64,000 nucleotides of DNA from the NCBI RefSeq assembly GCF_023856365.1, contig NC_064554.1:2471001-2535000 (forward strand), written 5' to 3'. The stretch comes from Brienomyrus brachyistius (taxonomy: Eukaryota > Chordata > Actinopteri > Osteoglossiformes > Mormyridae). Of this stretch, positions 1 through 20,560 are shown in pieces (the first letter of the stretch is position 1; each line of letters starts with the position of its first letter). A model generated the notes under the pieces. That model made no database searches. It worked only from the letters and a program-made list of their open reading frames with translations, and was not told the origin of the DNA. The position numbers were made by a program, and so were the translations under genes.

Positions 1-589
1 GCGGTTCATGCTGGTCAGGCTTCGGTGGAAGCCAGAACAGTCCAGACACACAAAGACGCCCAGGCTACAGGATGCCCAGTCTGGATCTTTTGTGAACAGG
101 AAAATAATATTGAGCACCAGGAATGGAAAATCTGCTTCACAGACTAAGCAGAATGTACAAAATGTCCCTTGAACAGTCCAAACTTTGTAACTGTGGCTTT
201 TTTTTTTTAACATTAAACAACATTTATGGAAAATGTTGTAGACTGTGTTTCAGATACATAAGCAGGTACATATCACCAACCCAGTTTTTTATCAAAAGTG
301 TCCTGTATTACCTGAACACACCTTCCGAACATGAGTATTTAAAAGCGCATCAATGATAACGGTAACACAGGCGGTGTAAGTACACTTGTTTCTGATCGTC
401 TATTAAATAAAAACAACCACACAATTTATTACAAATACATTGCGATTCTTTGGGTAGTCAGTTTCCCTGCGCCCCCATATCGTCTTAAGCATTGTACTCA
501 CTTGGGGCTCCGCAATCGGCACATGTGCTGTTACCAGGCTGTTGGACCAAATCCATAAGAATTTTCTTGTTTCGGTCTTGAATTGACAT
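1..589 (-). CDS. adap2: ADAP2 (centaurin-alpha ArfGAP), first two coding exons, partial
   Basis: ADAP proteins are GTPase-activating proteins for Arf6-type small GTPases; after the ArfGAP domain they carry two phosphoinositide-binding PH domains. Exon 1 is 502-589: start codon at 589-587, product beginning MSIQDRNKKILMDLVQ, ending in the finger half CADCGAP, donor GTGAGT at 501. Exon 2 is 1-86, preceded by an AAAG acceptor, and reads PDWASCSLGVFVCLDCSG then FHRSL before leaving the window. Joined in phase 1, they give the ArfGAP zinc finger CX2CX16CX2C with the arginine four residues after the last Cys (SGFHR), the catalytic arginine finger of the family. The rest of the ArfGAP domain and both PH domains lie off the left edge. 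ADAP1 and ADAP2 are close in this region; ADAP2 is preferred because it is linked to SUZ12 in other vertebrates. Intron 1 (87-501) shows nothing recognisable. Confidence 0.9.
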
Positions 590-900
590 ACTTCGTGTTG
601 TTAACAAACTTTAATTACAAGTTCCGAAGCTTTGAAAAAGATCCGATCAGCACCTGTTTTAACTACATGCCAACAGTCAGATCAGTTCCTGTCGCTGGGT
701 TCGTACTTCTCCCAGTGACCCTGACAAACTGGGCGTGCGATGGCTGCAGTGCTGGGAGTTCCAGGCGAAGGGGTGTTAAAATTAACCTTCGTTTCAGTTC
801 ATTAAGCGATTTTGCAAGAGAGGGAAGCGAGGAGTTAACTTAGATTGCAGTAAACTGCTCCGGCCACTGAACCCGCTGACTTCGGTCACCGCGCTCACTG
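590..900 (-). promoter_or_regulatory. presumed ADAP2 5' flank
   Basis: This is the sequence directly upstream of the ADAP2 start codon. It is only moderately GC-rich and has no TATA box at a useful distance. It is called a promoter region by position alone; no individual site is supported. Confidence 0.3.
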
Positions 901-1940
901 TCAGAAAATTCATAACGACATAAAACAGCACAGACTGACAATCTTCTCCTTTTCAAATAAGTAAAACCCTTTATTTATTGTTTTAATTCGGAGGACAGGT
1001 ATCCCGGCTGGTCCGTGTAGACATTTAAAATCGATTATTCCCCAAGATTACAGGTTAGTCGTACTAACCTGAATTCACCGTTGCTGATGACTGAGACCTG
1101 GTGCCACCTGCACGGGAGCAGAGGTGCAATTATTGTTTCCCATTCTTTTTGTGAGAACACGACATGTAACATGCACAACTGCAGTAACTATCGCAAGACG
1201 TTTGCGCAAATGCTCGAGAGCAATTAAACGAAACGCATCCCGCAAACTCTTGCATATTATTCTATTTTAGACTGAATTTTTCTGAGGCTTCTAAAGGGCG
1301 AAACACCTACAACACATACAACTGAACCATCGCCGTAACCAAATTTAACAGTTGATGTCCTTGCTTAAAATAAAGCAACAAGTCTAACCGCACCTCTCTC
1401 CTCCCCCAACTTTTACACACTAGATATATCATACGTACTTCTACAGTCATTTAGCATACTGCAAAGCAATGCATAGTTGCGCAGTCTGCCATATTACGTC
1501 ATTCACAACTATACGCCCTAACTGCAAAATAAGCACAACTTAAAAAATGTTTAGGTCAGGGCAGACAAACATGGGCTGCAGGGAGCACACGAAGGGACAT
1601 TCATTTTGATGAAATGTAGTAATAATTGCCGTATTTTAGTGTAGTGACCGTGGCCAACAGACGGTCGCCCAAACCGAGGCGGCCCCGCGCACGGCTTGAA
1701 TCGTACCACCGAAGCTCCTTTCAGACGCATCCCGAGAAAATGTCACTCATTCAAATGCATTTCAAAAAACCCGACTGCTGCTTACCTGAACTTGGCCGCT
1801 AGAGGCCACTCTTACCTGATTAATGACAGTTACACATCATCCAGCAGTCTTCTCACCTCCAGTTTATTGAATTTTGACAAAATACTAAGCGGAGATTTAA
1901 GTATCAAAGCTAGAACCAACTTGAGTCCCTGGTTAAGCAT

Positions 1941-2118
1941 TAGAACATACGAACATAAGAACTATACAAACGAGAGGAGGCCATTCGGCCCATCAAGCTC
2001 GCTTGGGGAGAACTAAACTAATAGCTCAGAGTCGTTAAAATCTTATCTAGCTCTGATTTAAAGGAACCCAAGGATTCAGCTTGCACTACATTATCAGGAA
2101 GGCTATTCCATATTATTC
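1941..2118 (-). mobile_element. CR1 LINE 3' end fragment
   Basis: This matches the 3' untranslated end of the LINE at 45675-48757: the same block containing CATTCGGCCCATCAAGCTCG, the region around GCTCTGATTTAAAGGAACCC, and the repeated TTCTTATG-type 3' terminus (seen in reverse as CATAAG). It is strongly 5'-truncated, as CR1 insertions usually are, and has no coding capacity. It is intergenic, downstream of SUZ12. Confidence 0.85.
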
Positions 2119-3468
2119 ATTATTATTGGTCTCATAGAAGGAAAAAAAACTCCAATAGCTGATGTCTGTAAAAAACGAAAAAAAATATTTTATTTTAAAT
2201 AGAAAAACATTTTCTATGACTCTTATCACAAAATTCACAAGTTTTAACAAGCTGGTTGTACAACGTTGGTTCATGAATTCCGGACATCTGCCCTCTTCTT
2301 TCTGTGAGTCGTCACACTGTGTGCAAATAGTCTTTTCCGAAGCAGGAAGAAGCAGAGTCAGCTTGCTTAACAAAAAAAATAAAAAAAATCAGGAGCAAGT
2401 TCAGAAAATTTCATATGCACTACTTTTCCCCAAACCGATCTACCACAGTCTTATATATGTGCACAGCTACAGCAAATTAAAGCGAGTTGTGGACCAAAAA
2501 AAAAAAAAAAAAAAAAGCAACTTCTGTAATTTTATCCATTTGCGATGCAAATCAAAAAGAACCAAAAAAAAAAAATCAGATTAAAATGGGAAATATCCCC
2601 CTTTGGTCTGAAAACAAATATGCCTTTTTTAAAACATACTTCATAAATGCATGATTCTGGCAGATGCAGCCATAAAAAAAAAACGTCTTCCTCCTGAAAA
2701 TTTCTGTGGTGAGCAGGAATTCCACAATTCCACAATACACATACCATATATACTATACAAGTTCAAATAAAGGGTCCGGCGGATTAACCGGGAGGACTTC
2801 CGAAACAGGGAGCGGCTTCACACTCTTCCTCTTTAAACGCGGGACAGAAAGGACAGCAGGTCAGATCTTCGCTGAATGGTGTGGATGTGACAGACCGAAG
2901 AGACACAGGGGGGGTCAGTGGGACTCAGTGCTTGACACTTTACAGGCCAAGTCATACCCTTAACTTAGCAATAGTAGTAAGTACACAAAAAACACACATC
3001 GCCAAGGGAGAAAAACAAAAGAAAACTGTAAACATTTGCATGAGCAATACATGTTCCTGCATGCAGCGGAACACTGACCGAGGTTCTGTTTCCTGTTTAG
3101 TGTATGCAGTATATATATATACCCTGTAAATCACAGTGGATAGACCACCATCCTTGCATATAGCTCAGTAACATGCCCAGTTCTGCATCACACAGCCTGT
3201 CCTCCAGGGGGCAGAAAGGAGCGGTTCCTGAGGCACTGCTGTGCTTGGCTGGGCTTTACTGATCCGACATTGATGAGAAGTTGGAACGTGGGTTGGCCTG
3301 TCGGTGGCCTCCATAAAGGGCTGTTTCAGAACGGCACCAAAGTGAAGGGGGGGGGGGGGGGGAAGTTATGTTTCCAGAATGCATCAAACTACCCATGAAG
3401 GGTGAAATGTCTGAATTTGTTTCAAATCAAAATATATTGTCTTCCCCAAAAAAAAGGCGTGTGTGTGT

Positions 3469-3473
<5 letters not shown>

Positions 3474-3521
<48 letters not shown>
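3474..3521. repeat. (TA)n microsatellite
   Basis: About 48 bp of uninterrupted TA dinucleotides, preceded by a short GT run and followed by an A-run. It lies in the probable SUZ12 3' UTR or just beyond it. Confidence 0.95.
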
Positions 3522-3527
<6 letters not shown>

Positions 3528-3871
3528 AAATAAAACAGGACAAGTGCTAAAATATGATGGACTGTCATGGTTAACATGTCAGACTTTGCGCTGGAAACCC
3601 CCCAATTTTCAAGGTGCAATAATGATGACTCTGTTGCCATAGCAACAGTTGAGAGGCAGGACCAAAAAAAAGATAGATATGTTGGCGTGTTGGTTAGTGA
3701 ATGGGCACCGATACCACCAGACTCCTGTTCATTCAGACTCGTCCCGCATGCGTCCATCTGAGTGCCTGCTCGGAATGTAGGCTGCACCTCTCCATCTTTA
3801 AGACTTCCACTGACTCCTGGCCAATCCCTCCACCTGTCCCACCGTTGGTCATAACAGCTGGGTAGCGCCTC

Positions 3872-12317
<8,446 letters not shown>

Positions 12318-12904
12318 CTACCTAACCGCTTTTCTTAGTGCCCGAAACATTAACCAGTCAACTCGACGGCTATCTAAACAGCTAGCTGGAAAAGATCATC
12401 CGACTTTTAGATGAACATATAAAACAGAGCCAACTGGCTATAGCTAAACGGGCTTTAGGTACGACTGACTTCCACGCTGGTTTATATAAGAAGAAAATGT
12501 ATGAAAAGGAAACGCAACTACTCTCCGTTTCGAAGAAAAAAAAACTAACTAGCTACACGAGTCCCGTAGCTAGCTAGCTAGGTAGCTATACTGATGGCTG
12601 TGTAGCTAGTGCCTGGGGAAAAGCCATGAAAGAATCATTACATGCGGTTTTAAATGATGAAATTCAGGTACTGTTTCTAGGGATTCCTCAAAATAATTAA
12701 ATCTCTGAGAGTTTTTTCTTGACATTTAAAAGAAATATAATACTTAGATATTTATCAAGATTAAAATAAATATATTGAAATCACTGTTTCCCCCGAATAC
12801 AGACAAAACTCCCGTTTAACTCTCCTCGCTAGCGAGTTACAATCGAAAATGATGTGCACGACAACACCCGCCCATCTATAGAATGTGATCGAATAGCAGG
12901 CACT

Positions 12905-13040
12905 GGATTGAACTGTTGAGCACCGCCATTGGCCTTATGCGGCGTCAATCAAATTAGAGCCGTAAACGCCAAGTTTAGTTGAGAACAAAATTTGCCGCTC
13001 GCGCTCCTTTCGCCTTTGAAACTATTTTGCGGGAAATCGC
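12905..13040. promoter_or_regulatory. candidate distal SUZ12 promoter element with E2F and CCAAT motifs
   Basis: TTTTGCGGGAAA at 13025-13036 fits the E2F consensus. Upstream are an inverted CCAAT box (CATTGGCC) and CAATCA. It is about 0.8 kb upstream of the SUZ12 start codon. SUZ12 is a known E2F target in mammals; use of this site here is inference, and a separate unannotated transcript could own it. Confidence 0.4.
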
Positions 13041-14164
13041 AGTGTACTGATGCCTAGACGCATCATGGGTTATGTAGTTCCTAAACTCCGGGGGGGGGGG
13101 GGGGGGGTTGTTGTAGTGCAGTTTATTAAATGTTATGTTTTCGTCAGGTGAAAAGAACGTTTTCATAATAAAAACATGTTTTATTTAATAGCCCGTGACA
13201 AAAAGAAACAAAAAAATAATAATAAAACAACAGTCCAACATGTTTGTCTATGTTTCGGTAAAATATAAAATGAATATAAAAATTATTTTATTTGCTAAAT
13301 AAAGCTGCTTTGAAAGAAAATGCTATATATTTGTTATATATTTTTATATCCGAATATGCAAAAAGGCTTCCATTCATCCATCTTTCAACCAATTATTCAA
13401 TATAGTGAATACTTGATAAATTTATATTAAAACTATTACAATACTATTATATGTAATTTGACTTTTTCTCTGGAGGATTAAAATGTTTGGGCTATGTAGG
13501 ATTAGCGTATTTTAAAGCATTTCGGGTTTAGGCCTACCCCCTCCAGTAATATTTTAATTAAAAAGCGTGCAGCATGAAAATGCATCTTTACAAGCCTCTA
13601 AGAATAAATACGAAATGTGTAAGTGTGGAATTGTTGATTTTGAAATTAGACTGAGACCGAGTGGGAGATCGAAAGCGCTTCAGGCGACACGTTCCACTCC
13701 GGACTCCGCTTCCGGATATCAGTTCGGAGATTGTAAAAGGAAGTGAAACCAACGAATAACAATCGACTACAAATGCTTTAAATAAATCGAGCTGTCCAGA
13801 ATTTCACTGTTGAATATTTGGTCCTACATCGTAAAAAGGCAGTATATAACCTCATATACAGTGATATTCATAGAACTATGACTTTATAAATGAAAAAGCT
13901 GTTGAAACATTATAAGTCATAATTAATCATTTATTATGGGTAGGCTATAGGCCTATATGTTTGTGTAAATGAAAACAGAGACTGCTGTGTGCTCTTTTTC
14001 TCGAATAAGTTTGTTGAAAAGCTTGAAATCTCTATCATAAGATAGCAATTGTTCTCCATCATATGGTTGTGCTTCAGCTTTAATTTATTTCTGATACTTC
14101 ATGTCTTGTGAAAATGTGTCTTCTCATTTGTGCAAGTAAAACACTCTTGCTGCCCATTCAGTTT

Positions 14165-14797
14165 CAACACAGATGTTTTATGGGTTCCTCTGAAATAAAG
14201 GTAGCTGATTATGAGAAAGACCTCGGTGTGTATGTTTATGCTTCCATGTCCCACTCTCGCCAGTGTGGGGAAGCAATTAAAAAGGCCAATAGGATGTTGG
14301 GTTACATTTCTAGGTGTGTGGAGTTTAAGTCGAGGGAGGTGATGCTACGATTATATGATTCCTTGGTAAGAGTCCACCTAAAATATTGTGTGCAGGTTTG
14401 GTCACCATTCCTTAAAAAGGACATTGCTGCCTTGGAAAAGGTTCAACGTAGGGTGATGAGAATGATTCCCGGTCTTAGAGGAATGTCTTATGAGGAGAGG
14501 TTAGCTGAGCTGAATCTGTTTAGCCTCGAGCAAAGGAGACTGAGGGGAGACATGATCCAGGTATATAAGATTCTAACAGGTCTGGATGCTGTTTAGCCAA
14601 ATGGCTACTTTAATATTAGTTTAAAAACTAAAACTCGTGGCCATAAGTGGAAATTAGCAGGAGAACATTTTTAAATGAATTTCAGGAAGCACTTCTTTAC
14701 ACACGGTGTACTTGGAGTATGGAACAGTCTTCCTGCTAGTGTGCCACAAGCTAAATCAGAGCTAGATAAGATTCCCTGAGCTATTAGTTAAGTTTTT
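14165..14797 (+). pseudogene. CR1 LINE fragment, ORF2 C-terminus and part of 3' UTR
   Basis: It encodes the same C-terminal stretch as the long CR1 copy: MGSSEIKVADYEKDLGVYV, HSRQCGEAIKKANRMLGYIS, LEKVQRRVMRMIPGLRG, LAELNLFSLEQRRLRGDMI. The frame is open across 14108-14596, then decays. It is truncated at both ends; the 3' UTR stops before the TTCTTATG repeats. Confidence 0.92.
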
Positions 14798-14894
14798 TTT
14801 ACATTAATCCACACAAAAAATGTCTATTTGGGTTATAAAGTGTCATCTCACCAACAAATTAGCAGCTCCATAATGATCCCTAAAAGTGTTTGTG

Positions 14895-15110
14895 ATGATC
14901 ATCAAGAATTGATTAATTGTCATGTCAGAGTGCATGATGAAATGTGTCCTCTACATTTGACCCATAGCAACGGACAGATATTATGGATGCATGTATGTGG
15001 GGGGGGGGGGGGGGGGGGCATCATTGGTGCCTTTTGTGGTGGCGGATTTCAACCAGCAACCTTGTGCTCACAAGTGTGCTTCCCTAATCATTAGGCCACC
15101 ACTGCCAGAA
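14895..15110 (-). mobile_element. tRNA-derived SINE
   Basis: Read on the minus strand, the head GCAGTGGTGGCCTAATG then ATTAGGG is an RNA polymerase III A-box-like stretch, and GGTTGCTGGTTGAAATCC is B-box-like. The tail contains AGAGGACACATTTC, shared with the copies at 34125 and 60620. A G20 run (14999-15018) has expanded inside it. Confidence 0.7.
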
Positions 15111-17309
15111 GAAAGTCACTGGAAAATAATCTCCAGCATCCACTGAACAACCTTCTCCATGGGACTTACATGCCTATAGATATCATGTAGCTTATCCATG
15201 CTATTGAACACGCCCTTCATGGTTTTTAATATGTATCAAATGGTCAGACCTGTTCATTGTCACATGCTGTACCCACACCAGCCGTGAGCAGCATTACCAG
15301 GCTCTGTCAATAACTCCCTGGTTTAACCCAATCAGAAATCAAAGCCAAAGTGGGTTAATCCCTTTGGTGACTGGTGCTACATAAAAATCCAACACAGCAA
15401 GTGTTCTAAAGCTTCTAGAAAATTCTAAATACAGACAAGCCATAATAAAGAAGATATGCAATGAGCTTTTATGTCAGTAATTAAATTTGAGAATGCTGGT
15501 GTTTTGCCTGTGTGGTCAGAACAAATTAAACATTAATATATGAGAATGCATCACTCCATCTCCTGTGAGTATTCATTTGCAGCGTCTTAAGTCATGCTGT
15601 CACAGTCCTTGTTTCGTTTGAATGACCAATTACATTTGAATTACCAATTACATTTGAATTACCAATTATTACTAATGGATCAATGACCAGTGCACAGTAC
15701 TAACAGCTTCACAGTAAGCCAAAAACAATGTTTATATATAATTATTAATAATTACTACAATTATACATTTGTATACAATTATTTAAAAATACTCTTTTCT
15801 CAACAGTATGGTCTGTCACTGCACTGGACAAGTGGATGGAAGATGTATGCATGTAATTCATAGAACTAGTGAAGATGCTGCTTAAAAACACAACAGCACA
15901 TCATCAAGAAAAGTATTGTTTTATTTTTTGAAAAAGGGATTTTCTTAGTCTTATTATATGAAATATTTATATTTTGGAGCTGAAAACTGAAAACTAACAA
16001 TGGCGCATTTACACTGAATTCTGCGTGAGAAAAATGTCGTACAATGACATTTTAAATACTGATTGTATATAATATCAAACAGGTTACTACAGACTTACCA
16101 CCCTCTGCTTTGTTGACTTCCAAGTGGAGGTATTGAAGTTCCCAGGGCTAAATGTATTTCATATTTCTGTGCTGTGTGTTCGTTTTGTTATTCATTTACA
16201 AACAGCAGTAGCCTACATCCCTGCAATATGTAAATTTCTCGATACATTTTATTGAAATTATTAACGAGCCCAGGCACGTCTTTAGAGTGTCTCTTATTAT
16301 TCTATCCTAGAACAAAAATCTAGCGCGAGCCCATCAACAGGTCTCATCAATAGATCTGCACCTAAGCATGGAAATAAGATTCGAATCTGTTATATTAAAA
16401 TATTGAATGTCATACACTTTTTGTAGTTGCCTGCATAGTTGAGTTTTGAGTTTTATTCAAAGGATCCCCATTAGCTACAGCCATGCTGCAGCTATTCTTC
16501 CTGGGGTCCTGAAAAAAAAAATCATTAAACATACAACAAATAATTAAAAAAGATAAATACATATACACATATACACCCACAGTAGTTTTGCAATCATACC
16601 GCAATTCTTACAGATTAAGAAGCCTTTTCTAGCGCTGTAGTATACATAGTTGCCTGAATGTTCGGCTTTAAGTAGAAATGTAATAGCGCCTATAGTTTTG
16701 GATTGAGTTCAATACACGGAATAGTTACCGCGTTAACTGAAATCGTTGTTTTTTAATGTGAGACACTGAACGGTGTTATGCCGAAAAAGGCATCCCTGCC
16801 GTAGAATGCATGCCTGTCTCGGGAGCGCGCACCGCTGAAAACAGCGAAACGAAAGCTCTTTTTTGTAATGCGTAGAAATGATCGTTCCTGTTTACTTAAA
16901 CTCATAAAACGCACGTAACACATCACATGACGTTGTATTTTGTTAAAATACAGATATATAACACAAAACAAATAAAATAGATCGCTGATCTGAAAACGCT
17001 TTGTTACTTAATGGGCTGTCACTGTTAATATCGATTCAAAAGTTCAAAACAGCAGACATTAACGTGGCAATATAAAGCTTGTTACATTATAAGTGTGTAT
17101 CAGATGCACAGCAACACTGTTTTTTCACGAAAAAAAATTTGTTACTCAATCTTTTTAAAATGTCTGGGTCTTGTTTTAATTAATGGCTAAAATAGTGTTG
17201 CACCATGTAGCTCAGATGACACTGACCTGTCTCTAAATTGTATTAGTTAGACGTGCATGGGGTTAGTGCAAATATAATGATGAAGTTGGTGAGGGGATAT
17301 ACTTTTTTC

Positions 17310-17520
17310 TGTGGGGGGGCAGCGTGTGGCTTGATTGGCTAAGCCTGTATCCATGTAATCAGAAGGTCACTAGTTCAAACGCAGCCTCAGCATGTCTGCA
17401 GGTTCTTCAGCAAGGCTCTTAGCCCTCAGCTTTCTGGGTGTCCCACCAGATGGCTGCCCTTTGCAAACAACTTACTCTATAAATAGGGAGGTGTAAAGAC
17501 AATTTCTCCATGAGTGTCAA
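17310..17520 (+). mobile_element. SINE-like sequence in the left arm
   Basis: GCAGCGTGTGGCTTGATTGG followed by a GGTCACTAGTTCAAACGC box resembles a tRNA-derived SINE head; the body includes TTAGCCCTCAGCTTTCTGGG. The identical sequence occurs inverted in the right arm (23400-23610), so it was inside the element when the arms were copied or homogenised. Confidence 0.5.
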
Positions 17521-17524
17521 TGAA

Positions 17525-17576
17525 TTATCTATTATTATTATTATTATTATTATTGTTGTTGTTGTTGTTGTTGTTA
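17525..17576. repeat. (ATT)n(GTT)n microsatellite
   Basis: A run of ATT triplets passes into GTT triplets in the left arm. The mirror tract (AAC)n(AAT)n is at 23344-23392 in the right arm. Confidence 0.9.
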
Positions 17577-17589
17577 TATACTTGATGAT

Positions 17590-19620
17590 GGGAGCTAACC
17601 AAATCCAAAATCCAAGGGGATGCCTTTTTCGGCAAGCACCTGTACTGTAGCTATGCAGCTGAAATTTGCACAGGTAACTTAAAACTCTCTCAAATACAAA
17701 GTCCCAAAGGCACTTGGTGATGGGAGCTGCAGAAGTGCAAAATCCAAGGGCATGCCTTTTTCGGCAAGCACCTGCCAGAAAAGGCATCCCCCCTGTTAAA
17801 AATGGCTGTACTGCAGCTACGCTGCTGAAACTTGCACAGGTAACTTAAAACTCTCTCAAATACAAAGTCCCAAAGGCACTTGGTGATGGGAGCTGCAGAA
17901 GTGCAAAATCCAAGGGGATGCCTTTTTCGGCAAGCACCTGCCGGAAAAGGCATCCCCCCTGTTAAAAATGGATCTACTGCACCTACACTGCTGAAACTTG
18001 CACAGGTGACTTAAAACTCTCTCAAATACAAAGCCCTTAAGGCACTTGATATTGGGAGCTGCAGAAATCCAAAATCCAAGGGGATGCCTTTTTCGGCAAG
18101 CACCTGCCGGAAAAGGCATCCCCCTGTTAAAACTGGCTGTACTGCAGCTATGCAGCTGAAATTTGCACAGGTAACTTAAAACTCTCTCAAATACAAAGTC
18201 CTAAAGGCACTTGATGGTGGGAGCTGCACAAGTGCAAAATCCAAGGGGATGCCTTTTTCGGCAAGCACCTGCCGGAAAAGGCATCCCCCCTGTTAAAAAT
18301 GGATCTACTGCACCTACACTGCTGAATCTTGCACAGGTGACTTAAAACTCTCTCAAATACAAAGCCCTAAAGGCACTTGATATTGGGAGCTGCAGAAATC
18401 CAAAATCCAAGGGGATGCCTTTTTCGGCAAGCACCTGCCGAAAAAGGCATCCCCCTGTTAAAACTGTCTGTACTGCAGCTATGCAGCTGAAACTTGCACA
18501 GGTAACTTAACACTCTCTACAATATAAAGTCCCAAAGGCACTTGGTGATGGGAGCTGCAGAAGTGCAAAATCCAAGGGGATGCCTTTTTCGGCAAGCACC
18601 TGCCGGAAAAGGCATCCCCCCTGTTAAAAATGGATCTACTGCACCTACACTGCTGAATCTTGCACAGGTGACTTAAAACTCTCTCAAATACAAAGCCCTA
18701 AAGGCACTTGATATTGGGAGCTGCAGAAATCCAAAATCCAAGGGGATGCCTTTTTCGGCAAGCACCTGCCGAAAAAGGCATCCCCCTGTTAAAACTGTCT
18801 GTACTGCAGCTATGCAGCTGAAACTTGCACAGGTAACTTAACACTCTCTACAATATAAAGTCCCAAAGGCACTTGGTGATGGGAGCTGCAGAAGTGCAAA
18901 ATCCAAGGGGATGCCTTTTTCGGCAAGCACCTGCCGGAAAAGGCATCCCCCTGTTAAAACTGGCTGTACTGCAGCTACGCTGCTGAAACTTGCACAGGTG
19001 ACTTAAAACTCTCTAAAATACAAAGTCCCAAAGGCACTTGATGATGGGAGCTGCAAAAATGCAAAATCCAAGGGGATGCCTTTTTCGGCAAGCACCTGCC
19101 GGAAAAGGCATCCCCGCTGTTAAAAATGGATCTACTGCACCTACACTGCTGAAACTTGCACAGGTGACTTAAAACTCTCTCAAATACAAAGCCCTAAAGG
19201 CACTTGATATTGGGAGCTGCAAAAATGCAAAATCCAAGGGGATGCCTTTTTCGACTTGCATTTCTTGGCTTTGTTTCCATAGTCTTTCTTTGCGTTTAGT
19301 TTGGCTCTTGTTAGCTCTTGTTTCACCTGCCTGCCTTTGTTTTGACCCATCATTGTCCTTGTTACGTTTTCCTTTTGAGTTTCTATTATAATTAAGTCCC
19401 CTTGTTTTTTCTAAGGTGTGCTGTGCACTGCCCTATATCATGCCATGCTGTAACTACATCTTATACAAAGCACTTGATAATGGGAGTAACAGAAATGTAA
19501 AACTTTTTTGGACCCTGGCTTCCAGAAAAGGCATCTTCTGGTTAATCTGGCTGTACTGTAACTACACATGTGATACATGCACAGGTAAAATAAACTGATC
19601 AAAATAAAGCATACTGTAAT
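17590..19620. repeat. 166-bp hairpin tandem array, left
   Basis: About eleven hairpins spaced near 166 bp run to about 19255, followed by diverged remnants to about 19620. Each unit has GGGATGCCTTTTTCGGCA facing TGCCGAAAAAGGCATCCC across a short GCACC-type loop, then a spacer with CAGGTAACTTAAAACTCTC and GGGAGCTGCAGAA. Between about 18297 and 18950 two unit variants alternate with a period near 331 bp. The 18-nt hairpin arm is the same sequence as the end of the whole element. Confidence 0.92.
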
Positions 19621-20217
19621 TGTATATGTACTCGTAACTACAGTCCATTTAGTCTTACATTGTATTACATTTTTTTCACAATCACAATGAAATCTAAATG
19701 GAGTAATTTTACAGTAGTATTAAAATGATGATAGGACACCTTTCTCTGTATTATAGTTTACCATAACATTGTTGGCTTAGTAATCATGCTAATAACATCG
19801 TATTTTATGTTTAAAAGAAGTTATGTGGTTTTGAGGGCAGTATATGGTGAAGAAGTAGAAAAGTTTAATTTTGTTTTAAAATTACAAGACAAAAACAATA
19901 CTCAAATTATTCAAATTTCTCAAACAATAAAAAAATAAATAAAATAAATAACATTGATAAATAGTTCCAAACAAAATAATAATACAATAATTTGAATAAC
20001 AATAATAATAAATAATAATAATAAATAATTATTATTTGTACAAAATAAAATTACAAGAACATGAACAAATAAACTAATAAATAACAAATTGCTCCAAATT
20101 AAAAGAACAAGAATGAATAATTAATCAATAAATAACTAATTTTTCCAAATTAAATGAACAAGAACATAAAAAAATAAATGCAAACAACAATTAACAAAAA
20201 AAGCAAGAACTGAACAT

Positions 20218-20310
20218 TTATTCACATTCAGGGCACAGGTAGTTCTTGTGCAGTGGCGGCCTCTGTACGCACTCATGGTGGTACCACCTCCCACAATTAT
20301 CACAGCAGAT
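20218..20310 (-). CDS. PHD-finger-like terminal exon inside the foldback element
   Basis: A 93-bp open stretch follows a strong acceptor (pyrimidine tract then CAG at 20313-20311) and ends in TAA at 20220-20218. It encodes ICCDNCGRWYHHECVQRPPL then HKNYLCPECE. The spacing C-x2-C, H-x2-C, C-x2-C around a Trp matches the C-terminal part of a PHD zinc finger, and the acceptor position suggests a spliced gene whose other exons are lost or unrecognised. PHD fingers occur at the C-termini of several transposon-encoded proteins, so this is probably a remnant of the element's own protein; a captured host exon is the alternative. No partner exon was identified with confidence. Confidence 0.6.
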   Translation of the reverse strand: MCCDNCGRWYHHECVQRPPLHKNYLCPECE

Positions 20311-20399
20311 CTGAAAAAATAAAGTGAAGTGATTATCATTGATGACACAGCACAGCACACAACAATGTGCCCTACATGTTCAGCCCATATGTGACATCA

Positions 20400-20560
20400 T
20401 AACATAGCAGCTTGCAGCTATTATTTAGTGCCTGGGGAGCAGTGTGTGGGTATAGTAGCTTGCTCAGGATATTTTGGTGGTACTTTTCTGACTTGGGATT
20501 TGAACCTGAAACCTTCCAGTCACAAGCACACGTCCCTAACTAAAAGGTCACCAATGCCCT
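20400..20560 (-). mobile_element. tRNA-derived SINE nested in the foldback element
   Basis: On the minus strand it reads GGCATTGGTGACCTTTTAG then TTAGGGACG, and later GGTTTCAGGTTCAAATCCC, a good B box. The tail has GAGCAAGCTAC and ends near GCACTAAATAATAGC. It lies only in the unique centre, so it inserted after, or outside, arm duplication. Confidence 0.65.

Larger units (their letters stand above)
901..3871. other. ADAP2-SUZ12 interval with SUZ12 3' UTR
   Basis: No protein-coding exon was recognised here. The part nearest 3871 should be SUZ12 3' UTR, but its end is not clear. The interval holds a CR1 LINE fragment (1941-2118), an A-run near 2496-2515, a G16 run at 3347-3362 and a long (TA)n tract near 3474-3521. 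Short open frames in it have no family features. Confidence 0.5.

Noticed and set aside
2113..2747. Lysine-rich ORFs around 2.1-2.7 kb
   Set aside because: They depend on A-runs, lack conserved motifs, and lie in a 3' UTR or intergenic setting.
17590..19255. CRISPR-like array
   Set aside because: The spacers are also repeated, the unit is 166 bp, and the genome is a vertebrate; it is a transposon-internal satellite.
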